From: Pseudohoeflea sp964511625
GTDB taxonomy: Bacteria; Pseudomonadota; Alphaproteobacteria; Rhizobiales; Rhizobiaceae
Direction of reading: 5' to 3'
NCBI GenBank assembly: GCA_964511625.1
Contig: CAZEJG010000005.1
Coordinates: 1 to 64,000, forward strand
Length of the DNA stretch: 64,000 nucleotides
The position numbers and the translations under genes were made by a program. Shown here in pieces: positions 1-10,474 of the stretch; position 1 is the stretch's first letter; each line of letters begins with the position of its first letter. The notes beneath the pieces were generated by a model, which saw only the letters and a program-made list of their open reading frames with translations, was not told the origin of the DNA and made no database searches.

Positions 1-668
1 CGGGCAAGTTCGAGGAGGGTGAGGAACTGGTCCTGGCTGAAGGGTTCGCCCTCGGCCGTGCCCTGGATTTCGACGATCCCGCCCTTGCCGGTCATGACAA
101 AGTTGGCATCGGTCTCGGCGGCGGAATCCTCGAGATAGTCGAGGTCGATGACTGACTGGCCGGCGAAAATGCCGCAGGAAATGGCGGCGACGTGGTCCTT
201 GAGAACCTTGTCGGCCTTGACCATCGAACGCTGCTCCATCCATTTCAGGCAATCATACAGCGCGATCCAGGCGCCGGTGATCGAGGCCGTGCGGGTGCCG
301 CCGTCAGCCTGGATAACGTCGCAATCGACGCTGATCTGGCGTTCGCCGAGCGCTTCGAGATCGACGACCGCACGAAGCGAACGACCGATCAGCCGCTGGA
401 TTTCCTGGGTGCGTCCACCCTGCTTGCCGGCCGAGGCCTCGCGGCGCATGCGCTCGCCGGTAGCGCGCGGCAGCATGCCGTATTCGGCGGTCACCCAGCC
501 CTTGCCGGCGTTGCGGAGCCACGGCGGAACCCGCTCCTCAAGGCTCGCGGTGCACAGGACGTGGGAGTCGCCGAACTTGACGAGACACGAGCCCTCGGCA
601 TGTTTGGAAAAGCCGCGCTCGAAGCTGACGGCGCGCATCTGATCGGTTTTCCGGCCGGAAGGTCGCAT
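1..668 (-). CDS. rph: Ribonuclease PH, 3' end outside window
   Basis: RNase PH is the phosphorolytic exoribonuclease that trims the 3' ends of tRNA precursors. The minus-strand frame opens with ATG at 668 and stays open to the window edge, giving about 222 residues of a protein that is normally about 238, so only the last C-terminal residues are missing. The start MRPSGRKTDQMR and the internal stretches GGTRTASITGA and DLDYLEDS are family signatures. It diverges from hrcA, the usual rhizobial arrangement. An upstream-extended hrcA frame overlaps it on the other strand, but that is a shadow. The 5' border is certain; the gene is partial only because the window cuts it. Confidence 0.95.
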   Translation of the reverse strand, partial: MRPSGRKTDQMRAVSFERGFSKHAEGSCLVKFGDSHVLCTASLEERVPPWLRNAGKGWVTAEYGMLPRATGERMRREASAGKQGGRTQEIQRLIGRSLRAVVDLEALGERQISVDCDVIQADGGTRTASITGAWIALYDCLKWMEQRSMVKADKVLKDHVAAISCGIFAGQSVIDLDYLEDSAAETDANFVMTGKGGIVEIQGTAEGEPFSQDQFLTLLELA

Positions 669-735
669 ATGAATCTCCTGTTGTCTGGCGCCGCTTCTAA
701 CGGGTGCAGCCAGTCCATGCAAAGGAAAACCGGGC

Positions 736-764
736 CTTGGGAGAGGCCGCGCGTCACCCCTTCC
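736..764 (+). promoter_or_regulatory. Candidate RpoH (sigma-32) promoter of hrcA-grpE
   Basis: CTTG at 736-739 is followed after 17 bases by CCCCTTCC at 757-764, which resembles the heat-shock pattern CTTG-N16/17-CCCCATNT (first four bases of the -10 match, the last part less so). It lies about 75 bases before the hrcA start. Control of hrcA-grpE by RpoH is plausible for this group, but the match is partial. No CIRCE inverted repeat is visible. Confidence 0.35.
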
Positions 765-839
765 ACGCGCGGCGATCGCACCTTATATTCAGGCTCACCC
801 ACAAGCGGTGCGAAAGGAACTTCGGAAAATCACCACGCC

Positions 840-1913
840 ATGACGGTCAATTCCATCCCGCCAGCCGATCTGATCTCCGGTCTCGACGACCGGTCCCGGG
901 AGATATTCCGCCATATCGTCGAATCCTATCTGGATTCGGGTGATCCGCTCGGCTCCCGCAATCTTTCCCGCATGCTCCGGACGCAGATCTCGCCGGCCTC
1001 GGTGCGCAACGTGATGGCCGATCTCGAGGATCTGGGACTGATCTATGCGCCGCATGTCAGCGCGGGCCGGCTGCCCACGCAGCGCGGCCTGCGCTTCTTT
1101 GTCGACGCCTTCATGCAGGTAGGCGACCTGCAGCCGGAAATGCGCGAGACGATCGACCGCGAGGTGCGGCTGAACGCGGCCAATCCTTCGGTTGATACCT
1201 TCCTCACCGAGGCGAGCCAGATCCTCTCGGGTCTGTCGCGCGGCGCAGGTCTGGTGATTGCCGCCAAGGCCGACCATGCCATCCGTCATATCGAGTTCAT
1301 CCGTCTCGATCCGCAGCGCGCACTCGCCATCCTGGTGGGCGAGAACGACCAGGTCGAAAACCGCATCATGGAATTGCCGGCGGGAGTCACCGCCTCGCAG
1401 CTCACGGAAGCGGCGAATTTCCTCAACGCCCATCTTGCCGGACGAACCATCGGCGAAGGCCGCAAGGAACTCGAAAAGCTCAAGGCCGACCTCCGCAAGG
1501 AACTCTACGACCTCTCGGGCGATCTCGTCGAACGCGGGCTCGCCATCTGGGCCGGCGGCGAAAAGGCCAACTCCCGTCTGATCGTGCGGGGCCGCGGCAA
1601 CCTGCTCGAAAACGTTCAGGCCGGCGAGGAACTCGAACGCCTGCGGCTTCTTTTCGACGAACTCGAGCGCAAGGAAAGCCTGATCGAACTGATGACGCTC
1701 GCCGAGGAAGGCTCGGGCGTGCGCATCTTCATCGGCTCGGAGAACAAGCTGTTCTCGCTGTCGGGCTCCTCGCTCATCGTCGCACCCTATCGCGACGGCG
1801 AGGACCAGATCGTCGGCGCCGTCGGCATCATCGGCCCGACACGGCTCAATTATGCCCGTATCGTGCCGATGGTCGATTACACCGCGCAGTTGGTCTCTCG
1901 GCTGCTCCGCTAG
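840..1913 (+). CDS. hrcA: Heat-inducible transcription repressor HrcA
   Basis: HrcA represses chaperone genes (classically groESL) by binding CIRCE operators; GroEL modulates its activity. The 357-residue length is usual for the family. The N-terminal winged-helix region carries SPASVRNVMADLEDLGLI at about residues 48-65, followed by SAGRLPTQRGLRFFVD, a diagnostic HrcA stretch; the rest is the GAF-like dimerisation region. The frame is open far upstream to 192, but residues before 840 are antisense to rph and lack family similarity, so the ATG at 840 (MTVNSIPP) is chosen. grpE follows 116 bases downstream on the same strand. No CIRCE element is seen nearby, so its targets are probably elsewhere. 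Confidence 0.95.
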   Translation: MTVNSIPPADLISGLDDRSREIFRHIVESYLDSGDPLGSRNLSRMLRTQISPASVRNVMADLEDLGLIYAPHVSAGRLPTQRGLRFFVDAFMQVGDLQPEMRETIDREVRLNAANPSVDTFLTEASQILSGLSRGAGLVIAAKADHAIRHIEFIRLDPQRALAILVGENDQVENRIMELPAGVTASQLTEAANFLNAHLAGRTIGEGRKELEKLKADLRKELYDLSGDLVERGLAIWAGGEKANSRLIVRGRGNLLENVQAGEELERLRLLFDELERKESLIELMTLAEEGSGVRIFIGSENKLFSLSGSSLIVAPYRDGEDQIVGAVGIIGPTRLNYARIVPMVDYTAQLVSRLLR

Positions 1914-1956
1914 CCCCGGTTTCACCCCGCGCACGGTACGGATGCTGCTCCGGGCC

Positions 1957-1985
1957 TTGATTTTTGCCGTCCGAACAATGATATC
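1957..1985 (+). promoter_or_regulatory. Possible promoter before grpE
   Basis: TTGATT at 1957-1962 and GATATC at 1980-1985 are separated by 17 bases, 45 bases before the grpE start. The -35 is good and the -10 weak. The upstream CTTGAT could also be read as an RpoH -35, but no CCCCAT element follows. This is a pattern match only. Confidence 0.3.
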
Positions 1986-2029
1986 CGGTCCAACTTTCCA
2001 TTCCTTCGACATGACGGGACACGACGACC

Positions 2030-2796
2030 ATGATGAGTGACGATCAGAACCGCGAAACCGAGGCAGAAACCGAAGCCGTCGAGACCGAAGAAGCGGTCGC
2101 CGGCGAGGCTGCGGGCGCGGACACGGACGAACTCGACAGGCTGCGCGCCGAGAATGCCGACCTCAAGGACCGCTATCTGCGCCTGGCTGCCGAGATGGAG
2201 AACCTGCGTCGCCGCACCGCGCGCGACGTCCACGATGCCAAGAGCTATTCGATCGCCGGCTTTGCCCGCGACATGCTTCAGGTCTCCGACAACCTGCGTC
2301 GCGCGCTCGATGCGGTCAGCGACAAGGCCGAGGGTGAGCTCAAGACCTTCCACGAGGGNNNNNNNNNNNNNNNNNNNNNNNNNNNNNNNNNNNNNNNNNN
2401 NNNNNNNNNNNNNNNNNNNNNNNNNNNNNNNNNNNNNNNNNNNNNNNNNNNNNNNNNNCGCTCGATGCGGTCAGCGACAAGGCCGAGGGTGAGCTCAAGA
2501 CCTTCCACGAGGGCGTCGAACTGACCGAGCGCACCATGCTCGGTTCGCTCGAAAAGCACGGCGTGAAGCAGATCAATCCGAAGGGCGAGAAGTTCGATCC
2601 GAACTTCCACCAGGCCATGTTCGAGGTGCCGAACCCGGACGTGCCGAACAACACCGTCTTCGAGGTGGTCCAGCCCGGCTTCGTCATCGGCGAGCGCGTG
2701 CTGCGTCCGGCCATGGTCGGTGTCGCCAAGGGCGGCCCCAAGGAAACCCCGGTCGAGCCCGGCCCGCCCAATCCGCAGGCCGAAAAGGACGCCTGA
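2030..2796 (+). CDS. grpE: Nucleotide exchange factor GrpE, interrupted by an assembly gap
   Basis: GrpE is the nucleotide exchange factor and thermosensor of DnaK. The 5' part (2030-2358) encodes the acidic N-terminus and the long coiled coil (ENADLKDRYLRLAAEMENLRRR), and the 3' part (2459-2796) encodes the C-terminal beta domain (FDPNFHQAMFEV, NTVFEVVQPGFVIGERVLRPAMV). The two parts are in different frames as written. Bases 2304-2358 are repeated exactly at 2459-2513 on the far side of 100 Ns. Removing the Ns and one copy (155 bases) puts both parts in one frame and gives an intact protein of 203 residues. The gene is therefore very probably intact in the organism. ATG codons stand at 2030 and 2033. 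Confidence 0.93.
2304..2513. other. Assembly artefact: 100-N gap between two identical 55-base contig ends
   Basis: Bases 2359-2458 are exactly 100 Ns, the usual placeholder for a gap of unknown size. The 55 bases before it (2304-2358) and the 55 after it (2459-2513) are identical. That is what results when two contigs sharing a 55-base overlap are scaffolded instead of merged. The restored grpE frame after collapse supports a true gap of minus 55 bases. Confidence 0.95.
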
Positions 2797-2797
2797 T

Positions 2798-2817
2798 CCC
2801 CCAAGCGTTTTTGGGGG
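2798..2817 (+). terminator. Hairpin after grpE
   Basis: CCCCCAA at 2798-2804 pairs with TTGGGGG at 2811-2817 across a six-base loop, starting two bases after the grpE stop. The T-rich part lies in the loop and arm, not after the stem, so it may be a weak terminator or an mRNA end stabiliser. Confidence 0.45.
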
Positions 2818-2841
2818 CGTTCATGTCCCGGGGAGGGGGCG

Positions 2842-3477
2842 ATGCCGGTACTCGAATGGCTTGATTACGCCGGCGTCGCGGTCTTCGCCGCAACCGGTGC
2901 GCTCGCCGCCTCGCGCAAGCAGCTCGACCTGATCGGCTTCATCTTCCTCGCGGCCGTCACCGGCACCGGTGGCGGCTCCGTCCGCGACGTTCTGCTGGGC
3001 GCGACCCCGGTTTTCTGGGTGGGAAAACCGGTCTATTTGCTGGTCTGCGCCGCCGTCGCGGTGCTGGTCTACTTCACCGCCCACCTGGTCGAATCCCGCT
3101 ACAAGCTCCTGCTCTGGCTCGATGCCGCGGGCCTCGCCGCCTATTCGGTGATGGGCGCTGCCAAGGGGCTGGCGATGAGCGGATCGATGACGGTGGCGAT
3201 CGTCATGGGTATGCTGACGGCCACCTTCGGCGGTGTGCTCCGCGACCTGCTCGCGGGCGAACCCTCGGTCCTGATGCGTCCGGAAATCTATGTCACCGCC
3301 GCGGGTATCGGCGCCGGCGCCTTCGTGGCGGCCGACGCGCTCGGCCTGCCGCTGCTCGCCGCCTCGGCCATAGGCGTGCTGGCGGCCTTCGCGGTCCGTG
3401 GCGGCGCGCTGGCTTACGGCTGGGCCTTTTCGCCCTACCGCCCGCGTCCGGGCCGCAACCCGGACGATATCATCTGA
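2842..3477 (+). CDS. TRIC-family (UPF0126) cation channel-like membrane protein
   Basis: A 211-residue inner-membrane protein built of two similar halves, each containing a glycine-rich kinked helix with a GGxxRD motif: GTGGGSVRDVLLG at about 41-53 and TFGGVLRDLLAGEP at about 126-139. This duplicated motif defines the bacterial trimeric intracellular cation (TRIC) channel family, formerly UPF0126 (YicG). Six to seven hydrophobic segments are visible. Family members form homotrimeric monovalent-cation channels; the physiological role in bacteria is poorly known. The ATG at 2842 is preceded by a strong ribosome binding site (GGGGAGGGGG). It is separated from grpE by a hairpin and convergent with the PfkB kinase gene, whose end is only 7 bases away. 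Confidence 0.85.
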   Translation: MPVLEWLDYAGVAVFAATGALAASRKQLDLIGFIFLAAVTGTGGGSVRDVLLGATPVFWVGKPVYLLVCAAVAVLVYFTAHLVESRYKLLLWLDAAGLAAYSVMGAAKGLAMSGSMTVAIVMGMLTATFGGVLRDLLAGEPSVLMRPEIYVTAAGIGAGAFVAADALGLPLLAASAIGVLAAFAVRGGALAYGWAFSPYRPRPGRNPDDII

Positions 3478-3484
3478 AGAAAAC

Positions 3485-4483
3485 TCAGCCCTGAACGAGC
3501 CCTGCTTCCGCCGCGGCCTTCTGCAGCGAGGATTGCGGACGCGGGCCGATCTGCTGGATGACGAGCCCCGCGGCGAGACTTCCGAGCCGGCCGCAGGCTT
3601 CGAGCGACTTGCCCTGCGTCAGGCCGAAGAGAAAGCCCGCCGCATAGAGATCGCCGGCGCCGGTCGTGTCGACCAGTTCCTTGATCGGGATCGCCGGCAC
3701 GTCCACCCGCTCGCCGTCCGACAGGATCACCGAGCCGTGCTCGGACAAGGTGACGGCGGCGATGGCGCAGTCCTGGGCGATCTTCTCGATCGCCTTCTCC
3801 AGATCTTCCGTCTCGTAGAGCGCCTTGGCTTCGGCCGCATTGGCGAAGACGATGTCGACGGTGCCTGAGCGCATGAGATCGAGAAACTCGCCGCGATAGC
3901 GGTCGACGCAGAAGGAATCCGACAGCGTCATCGACATGCGCTTGCCGTTGGCGTGGGCGATCTCGGCGCATTTGCGGATCGCTTCCTTGGCGCGCGGCGG
4001 ATCCCAGAGATAACCCTCGAAATAGGTCACCTGCGCGGCCGCAACCTTGTCTTCCTCGACGTCTTCCGGGCCGAGCTCGACGCAGGCACCGAGATAGGTG
4101 TTCATCGAGCGCTGGCCGTCAGGCGTGACGAAGATCATCGAGCGCGCCGTCGGCGGCATCTCTTCGAGCGGTCTGGTGTCGAAGGCCACGCCTTGCGCGC
4201 GGATGTCGTGAGTGAAGATCTTGCCTAACTGGTCGTCGGCCACCTTGCCGAAATAGGCGGCCTTGCCGCCGAAGCTGGCAATGCCGGCGGCGGTGTTGCC
4301 CGCGCTTCCGCCCGATGTCTCGATCGCCGGCCCCATGCGCGAATAGAGCAGTTCGGCGCGCTCGGCGTCGATCAGGTTCATCGCCCCCTTGATGATGGCG
4401 TTGTCCTCGAGGAAGGCGTCCTCGCAGCGGGCGATGATGTCGACAATGGCGTTGCCGATACACAGAACGTCGAGCTGGCTCAT
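3485..4483 (-). CDS. PfkB-family sugar/nucleoside kinase (adenosine kinase-like)
   Basis: A 332-residue ribokinase-fold kinase. The N-terminal substrate signature GGSAGN is at 58-63 and the C-terminal PfkB motif DTTGAGD ends at residue 278, whose aspartate is the catalytic base; the GAGD glycines form the anion hole for ATP. Rhizobial proteins of this subgroup are usually annotated adenosine kinase, but substrate cannot be read from sequence alone. An upstream in-frame ATG at 4531 exists, but MSQLDVLCIGNAIVD at 4483 is the natural start of the fold. It follows mutS on the same strand, separated by 182 bases containing a perfect AT-rich palindrome, so it probably has its own promoter. Confidence 0.85.
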   Translation of the reverse strand: MSQLDVLCIGNAIVDIIARCEDAFLEDNAIIKGAMNLIDAERAELLYSRMGPAIETSGGSAGNTAAGIASFGGKAAYFGKVADDQLGKIFTHDIRAQGVAFDTRPLEEMPPTARSMIFVTPDGQRSMNTYLGACVELGPEDVEEDKVAAAQVTYFEGYLWDPPRAKEAIRKCAEIAHANGKRMSMTLSDSFCVDRYRGEFLDLMRSGTVDIVFANAAEAKALYETEDLEKAIEKIAQDCAIAAVTLSEHGSVILSDGERVDVPAIPIKELVDTTGAGDLYAAGFLFGLTQGKSLEACGRLGSLAAGLVIQQIGPRPQSSLQKAAAEAGLVQG

Positions 4484-4579
4484 GAAATTTCCGTGGCTGG
4501 TGATCGTTTGGCCCGGTCTAGACCGTTTCACGTCAGGTGCAAACAGATAGCCTCAGCAATCTACTGACCTCATTTACGC

Positions 4580-4613
4580 ATTTTGATTTTGCCGATTCCG
4601 TCAAAATCAAAAT
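4580..4613. repeat. Perfect 12-bp AT-rich inverted repeat between mutS and the kinase gene
   Basis: ATTTTGATTTTG at 4580-4591 and CAAAATCAAAAT at 4602-4613 are exact reverse complements around a ten-base loop that contains GATTC, a CcrM-type GANTC site. It lies 53 bases past the mutS stop on the transcribed strand, so it could stop or protect the mutS transcript, or be one of the dispersed intergenic palindromes common in Rhizobiaceae. There is no long T run directly after the stem. Confidence 0.6.
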
Positions 4614-4665
4614 TGCTCTAGCCGATACGGCCGCGATTGCAAATGGCGCGAAACAGGGGGAAGGC

Positions 4666-7422
4666 CTAGGTGTTCGACTTGCCGTCGGTCGATAGCCGCT
4701 TGAGTTCATAGAGGATCTCCAGCGCCTCGCGCGGCGTCATGTCGTCGGGATGGATCTCGCCCAGTCGCGCGTCGAGCGGCGAGGGACCGGCCGGGCCGGC
4801 GGCCTTCTTCTTCTCCTCGCGCCGCACCTCGGCCGAAAACAGCGGCAGGTCGTCGACGAGCGTCAGCGCCGGATTGTGCCGCTCGCTCGATTCGAGCTGC
4901 GTGAGCACATCCTTGGCGCGGGCGACCACCGCATCCGGCAGGCCGGCGAGCCGCGCCACCTGGATGCCGTAGGAGCGGTCCGCGGCTCCCGGTCCCACTT
5001 CGTGCAGGAAGATGACGTCGCCGTCCCACTCCTTCACCTTCATCGTCGCGTTCGACAGCCGGTGAAGCGCGTCCGACAGCGCGGTGAGCTCGTGATAGTG
5101 CGTGGCGAAAAGCGCGCGGGACTTGTTGACCTCATGCAGATGCTCGACCGCCGCCCAGGCGATCGACAGCCCGTCGAAGGTGGCGGTGCCGCGGCCGATC
5201 TCGTCGAGGATGACCAGCGAGCGTTCCGAGGCGAGATTGAGGATCGCCGCCGTCTCCACCATCTCGACCATGAAGGTCGAGCGCCCGCGCGCCAGATCGT
5301 CCGATGCGCCCACGCGCGAGAACAGCCGGTCGACGACGCCGATCCGCGCCGAGCCCGCCGGCACGAAGGAGCCCATCTGCGCGAGGATGGCGATCAGCGC
5401 GTTCTGCCTGAGGAAGGTCGACTTGCCGCCCATGTTCGGGCCGGTCAGCAGCCAGATCGCCCCGGCGCGGCTGTCGTCGGGTGGCGAGAGCTTGCAGTCG
5501 TTGGCAACGAAGGGCTGCTCCGCCTGTCGCCTGAGCGCCTGTTCCACCACCGGATGGCGTCCCGCGACGATCTCGAAATCGAGGCTGTCGTCCACATGCG
5601 GGCGCACATAGCCCTGTTCACCGGCGAGTTCGGCGAGCGCGGAAAGCACGTCGAGCACCGACAGCGCATCCGCCGCCGCCTTGATGGCCGTGCCGGCTGA
5701 CACGGCTTCGCGCACCATCTCCTCGAAGAGCTGCAGTTCGATCGTCATTGCCTGGTCGGCGGCATTGGCGATGCGGGTTTCGAGATCCGACAGTTCGGTG
5801 GTGGTGAAGCGCATGGCATTCGCCATCGTCTGCCGGTGGATGAAGCGCGCGCGCGCCTCACCTTCGGTCAGCGGCCCGGCATTGTTCGCCGTCACCTCGA
5901 TGAAATAGCCCAGCACGTTGTTGTGCTTGATCTTCAGCGAGCGAATGCCGGTCTCGTCGGCATAGGACAACTGCAGTCCGGCGATCACCCGGCGGGATTC
6001 GTCGCGCAGCGCCCGCAATTCGTCGAGTTCGGCATTGTAGCCGCGCCGGACGAAGCCGCCGTCGCGCTTCAGGAGCGGCAGCTCGTCGTCGAGGCAGGCG
6101 GTGAGAAAGTCGGTGAAGGGTGCGGGAAAGCCGGCAATTGCAGCGAGCGCCTCGCCGACGATCTCCGGCACGTCCTGGTCCGCGAACAATTCCCTCACCT
6201 GCCGCGAAGCGCTGGCGCCGGCGAGAAGCGCACCGAGATCGCGCGGACCGCCGCGATTGAGCGCCAGGCGCGAAAGCGCGCGCGGCATGTCGGCCACACC
6301 CCTGAGCGCGGTCCGAAGATCTTCGGTGAAGCGGCTTTCGGACAGGAACCAACCGACAGCTTCCAGCCGCCGGTCGATCGCCTTCGGATCGGTCAGCGGC
6401 GACATCAGCCATTCCGACAGTTTCCGCCCGCCGCCGCCGGTGACCGTCCGGTCGATCGCCTTGAGAAGGCTGCCCGTCCGTTCGCCCGACAAGGTGCGGG
6501 TGAGTTCGAGATTGGCGCGGGTCGCCGGGTCGATAAACAGCGTGTCGCCGTCGAGTTCGCGCTGTGGCGGTTCGAGCGGCGGCCGCTCGTTGATTTGGGT
6601 CTTCTCGACATAGGCGAGGGCGGCGGATGCCGCGGCCAGTTCGGCGCGCGAGAACGACCCGAACCCGTCGAGGGAGGAGACGTCGAAATAGCGCGCAATG
6701 CGGCCCTCGGCGGTCGCGCTGTCGAACAGCACCTGCGGCTGCGGCGAGGCGCGGCGGCCGAGCTGGTCAACGAGCGCGTGCTCTTCCGGGTCGTGGAACA
6801 TCTGCTCCGGCAGCACGATCTCGCGCGGCTCGATGCGCATGATGTCGGCCAGAAGCCGCGCCTGCCGGCTTTCGGCCACCCGGAAACTGCCCGTCGAGAT
6901 GTCGATCCAGGCCAGCCCGTAACGCGACTCGTCCGATCCCTTGATCCGGGCGAGCGCCATCAGGTGGTTGGATTCCGACGGCGAGAGCAGCTTTTCCTCG
7001 GTCAGCGTGCCGGGCGTGACGAGGCGCACCACGTCGCGTTTGACGACGGATTTGCCGCCGCGCTTTTTGGCTTCCGCCGGGTCTTCCACCTGCTCGCAGA
7101 CCGCCACGCGGAAGCCGAGCGAGATCAGTTTCTGGAGATAGTCGTCGGCCGCATGCACCGGCACGCCGCACATCGGGATGTCGCGGCCGAGATGCTGGCC
7201 GCGCTTGGTCAGCGTGATGCCTAGCGCCCGGGAGGCGTCGACCGCATCCTCGAAGAACAGTTCGTAGAAATCGCCCATCCGGTAGAACAGGAGCGAGTCC
7301 GGATTGGCCGCCTTGATCTCGATGAACTGCTCCATCATCGGCGTCGCCGACGCGCGGCTTTCCTCCGTCGCCAGTTCGGCGGAAGAGAGCGTCTTCGCTG
7401 TGAGGGGGCTGATGTCGTTCAA
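4666..7422 (-). CDS. mutS: DNA mismatch repair protein MutS
   Basis: MutS recognises mismatches and, with ATP, recruits MutL. The N-terminal mismatch-binding motif FYRMGDFYELF (with the intercalating Phe and Glu) is present. The C-terminal ATPase has Walker A GPNMGGKST near residue 660, the STFMVEM signature and Walker B SLVILDEIGRGT, then the helix-turn-helix tail. Length is 918 residues with the TTG start at 7422, which gives LNDISPLTAKTL, the N-terminus typical of rhizobial MutS. The frame is open further upstream to 7623, but that would run into the divergent maeB gene and has no family similarity. An ATG within TPMMEQ, about 28 residues on, is an alternative start. Confidence 0.95.
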   Translation of the reverse strand: MNDISPLTAKTLSSAELATEESRASATPMMEQFIEIKAANPDSLLFYRMGDFYELFFEDAVDASRALGITLTKRGQHLGRDIPMCGVPVHAADDYLQKLISLGFRVAVCEQVEDPAEAKKRGGKSVVKRDVVRLVTPGTLTEEKLLSPSESNHLMALARIKGSDESRYGLAWIDISTGSFRVAESRQARLLADIMRIEPREIVLPEQMFHDPEEHALVDQLGRRASPQPQVLFDSATAEGRIARYFDVSSLDGFGSFSRAELAAASAALAYVEKTQINERPPLEPPQRELDGDTLFIDPATRANLELTRTLSGERTGSLLKAIDRTVTGGGGRKLSEWLMSPLTDPKAIDRRLEAVGWFLSESRFTEDLRTALRGVADMPRALSRLALNRGGPRDLGALLAGASASRQVRELFADQDVPEIVGEALAAIAGFPAPFTDFLTACLDDELPLLKRDGGFVRRGYNAELDELRALRDESRRVIAGLQLSYADETGIRSLKIKHNNVLGYFIEVTANNAGPLTEGEARARFIHRQTMANAMRFTTTELSDLETRIANAADQAMTIELQLFEEMVREAVSAGTAIKAAADALSVLDVLSALAELAGEQGYVRPHVDDSLDFEIVAGRHPVVEQALRRQAEQPFVANDCKLSPPDDSRAGAIWLLTGPNMGGKSTFLRQNALIAILAQMGSFVPAGSARIGVVDRLFSRVGASDDLARGRSTFMVEMVETAAILNLASERSLVILDEIGRGTATFDGLSIAWAAVEHLHEVNKSRALFATHYHELTALSDALHRLSNATMKVKEWDGDVIFLHEVGPGAADRSYGIQVARLAGLPDAVVARAKDVLTQLESSERHNPALTLVDDLPLFSAEVRREEKKKAAGPAGPSPLDARLGEIHPDDMTPREALEILYELKRLSTDGKSNT

Positions 7423-7588
7423 GGCCGCTCGCCTGTCTGCGTTCCGTCCGCGACGGCGCCTGTCTTGTTCAAGGGATGGCTTTACAGCACTTGCCAAGCA
7501 CCCTAACGAAGGACCACCATTGGGATCAATATCAACGAGGCGCCGGGTCCACCATTCTCCACGGTCGCCCACAAGGGATGGAGACACT

Positions 7589-9874
<2,286 letters not shown>

Positions 9875-9898
9875 TCGTGTTGCCGGCGACTGAAATGC

Positions 9899-9930
9899 AA
9901 AAAGCCCGGAGCAATTCTCCGGGCTTTTTT
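9899..9930 (+). terminator. Intrinsic terminator of maeB
   Basis: A GCCCGGAG/CTCCGGGC stem extended by A/T pairs on both sides, a five-base loop CAATT and a run of six Ts end 56 bases after the maeB stop. This is a textbook Rho-independent terminator. Confidence 0.93.
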
Positions 9931-9947
9931 GGCAGTTTAGCCGAGGA

Positions 9948-9977
9948 CTGACATTCAGCCAGCTTGTTCGCTATATT
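9948..9977 (+). promoter_or_regulatory. Candidate promoter of the hicBA pair
   Basis: CTGACA at 9948-9953 and TATATT at 9972-9977 are separated by 18 bases, each one mismatch from the sigma-70 consensus hexamers. It lies just after the maeB terminator and 48 bases before the antitoxin start. The surrounding bases are AT-richer than the chromosome average. Confidence 0.5.
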
Positions 9978-10024
9978 AAGAAAAGCCTCGGTTGCCCCAG
10001 ATTTGTGAAAAAGAAAGTCAGCAG

Positions 10025-10267
10025 ATGAGCCAGTTGTCGATTTTCGTCCGCGCCGAATGGGATGACGACGCCCGCGTATGGGTGGCGAGCAGCAGGGATA
10101 TCGATGGGCTGAGTGTCGAAGCCGAAACGCTGGAAGCGCTCGAGCCGAAGGTGACGGCAGCAATTCAGGATCTTCTGGAGTTGAACGGCTCGACGTTCAA
10201 TTCGCCCGAAATACCCATTCACATCATTGCCGAGCAAACGGCTCGGATCCCGAATCCGGCGGCTTAA
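10025..10267 (+). CDS. HicB-like antitoxin (DUF1902)
   Basis: An 80-residue protein with the partial RNase H-like HicB fold: AEWDDDARVWVASS at about 8-21, GLSVEAETLEALEPKV and a short C-terminal tail. This matches the DUF1902 branch of HicB antitoxins, which neutralise HicA mRNA interferases. The toxin-like reading frame follows 6 bases after the stop, so this is the antitoxin-first order of HicBA modules. The start at 10025 (MSQLSIFV) is preferred to an upstream in-frame start at 9992 because the fold begins there. The antitoxin frame is intact, unlike the toxin. Confidence 0.75.
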   Translation: MSQLSIFVRAEWDDDARVWVASSRDIDGLSVEAETLEALEPKVTAAIQDLLELNGSTFNSPEIPIHIIAEQTARIPNPAA

Positions 10268-10273
10268 TTCTCG

Positions 10274-10468
10274 ATGGCCGGTTTCCTCAGACAGCTCAAG
10301 CAGTGATTGACGGAAGCCGGTTGCCACTTCCACCGCGAGGGGCGGGGCGACCATGAAATCTGGTACAGCCCGATCACGAAGCGCTACTTCACCGTCGATC
10401 TTGGAACCAAATCCCGCCATACGGCCAACGAAACGTTGAAACAGGCGGGTTTGCCCAAAGCTTTTTGA
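10274..10468 (+). pseudogene. HicA-type toxin with in-frame stop at codon 11
   Basis: Reading from ATG at 10274 gives MAGFLRQLKQ, then TGA at 10304-10306, then LTEAGCHFHREGRGDHEIWY and on to LKQAGLPKAF at 10468, in the same frame throughout. The whole is 64 codons, the size and pattern of the HicA family (double-stranded-RNA-binding-like fold; the catalytic histidine is in GDHEIWY). The family has a leucine where the TGA stands, so one base change from TTA would explain it. Restart at the TTG of 10307 would drop the first helix. The likely reading is an inactivated toxin next to an intact antitoxin; a sequencing error is the other possibility. Confidence 0.75.
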
Positions 10469-10474
10469 AGCCGT

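Noticed and set aside
192..839. Open frame extending hrcA upstream by 216 codons
   Set aside because: It is antisense to rph and shows no HrcA similarity; the ATG at 840 begins the known N-terminus.
700..2030. CIRCE operator near hrcA or grpE
   Set aside because: No TTAGCACTC-N9-GAGTGCTAA pattern was found in either upstream region.
10304..10306. TGA in hicA as selenocysteine or programmed readthrough
   Set aside because: HicA proteins have no selenocysteine and no SECIS-like hairpin follows; a nonsense change is simpler.
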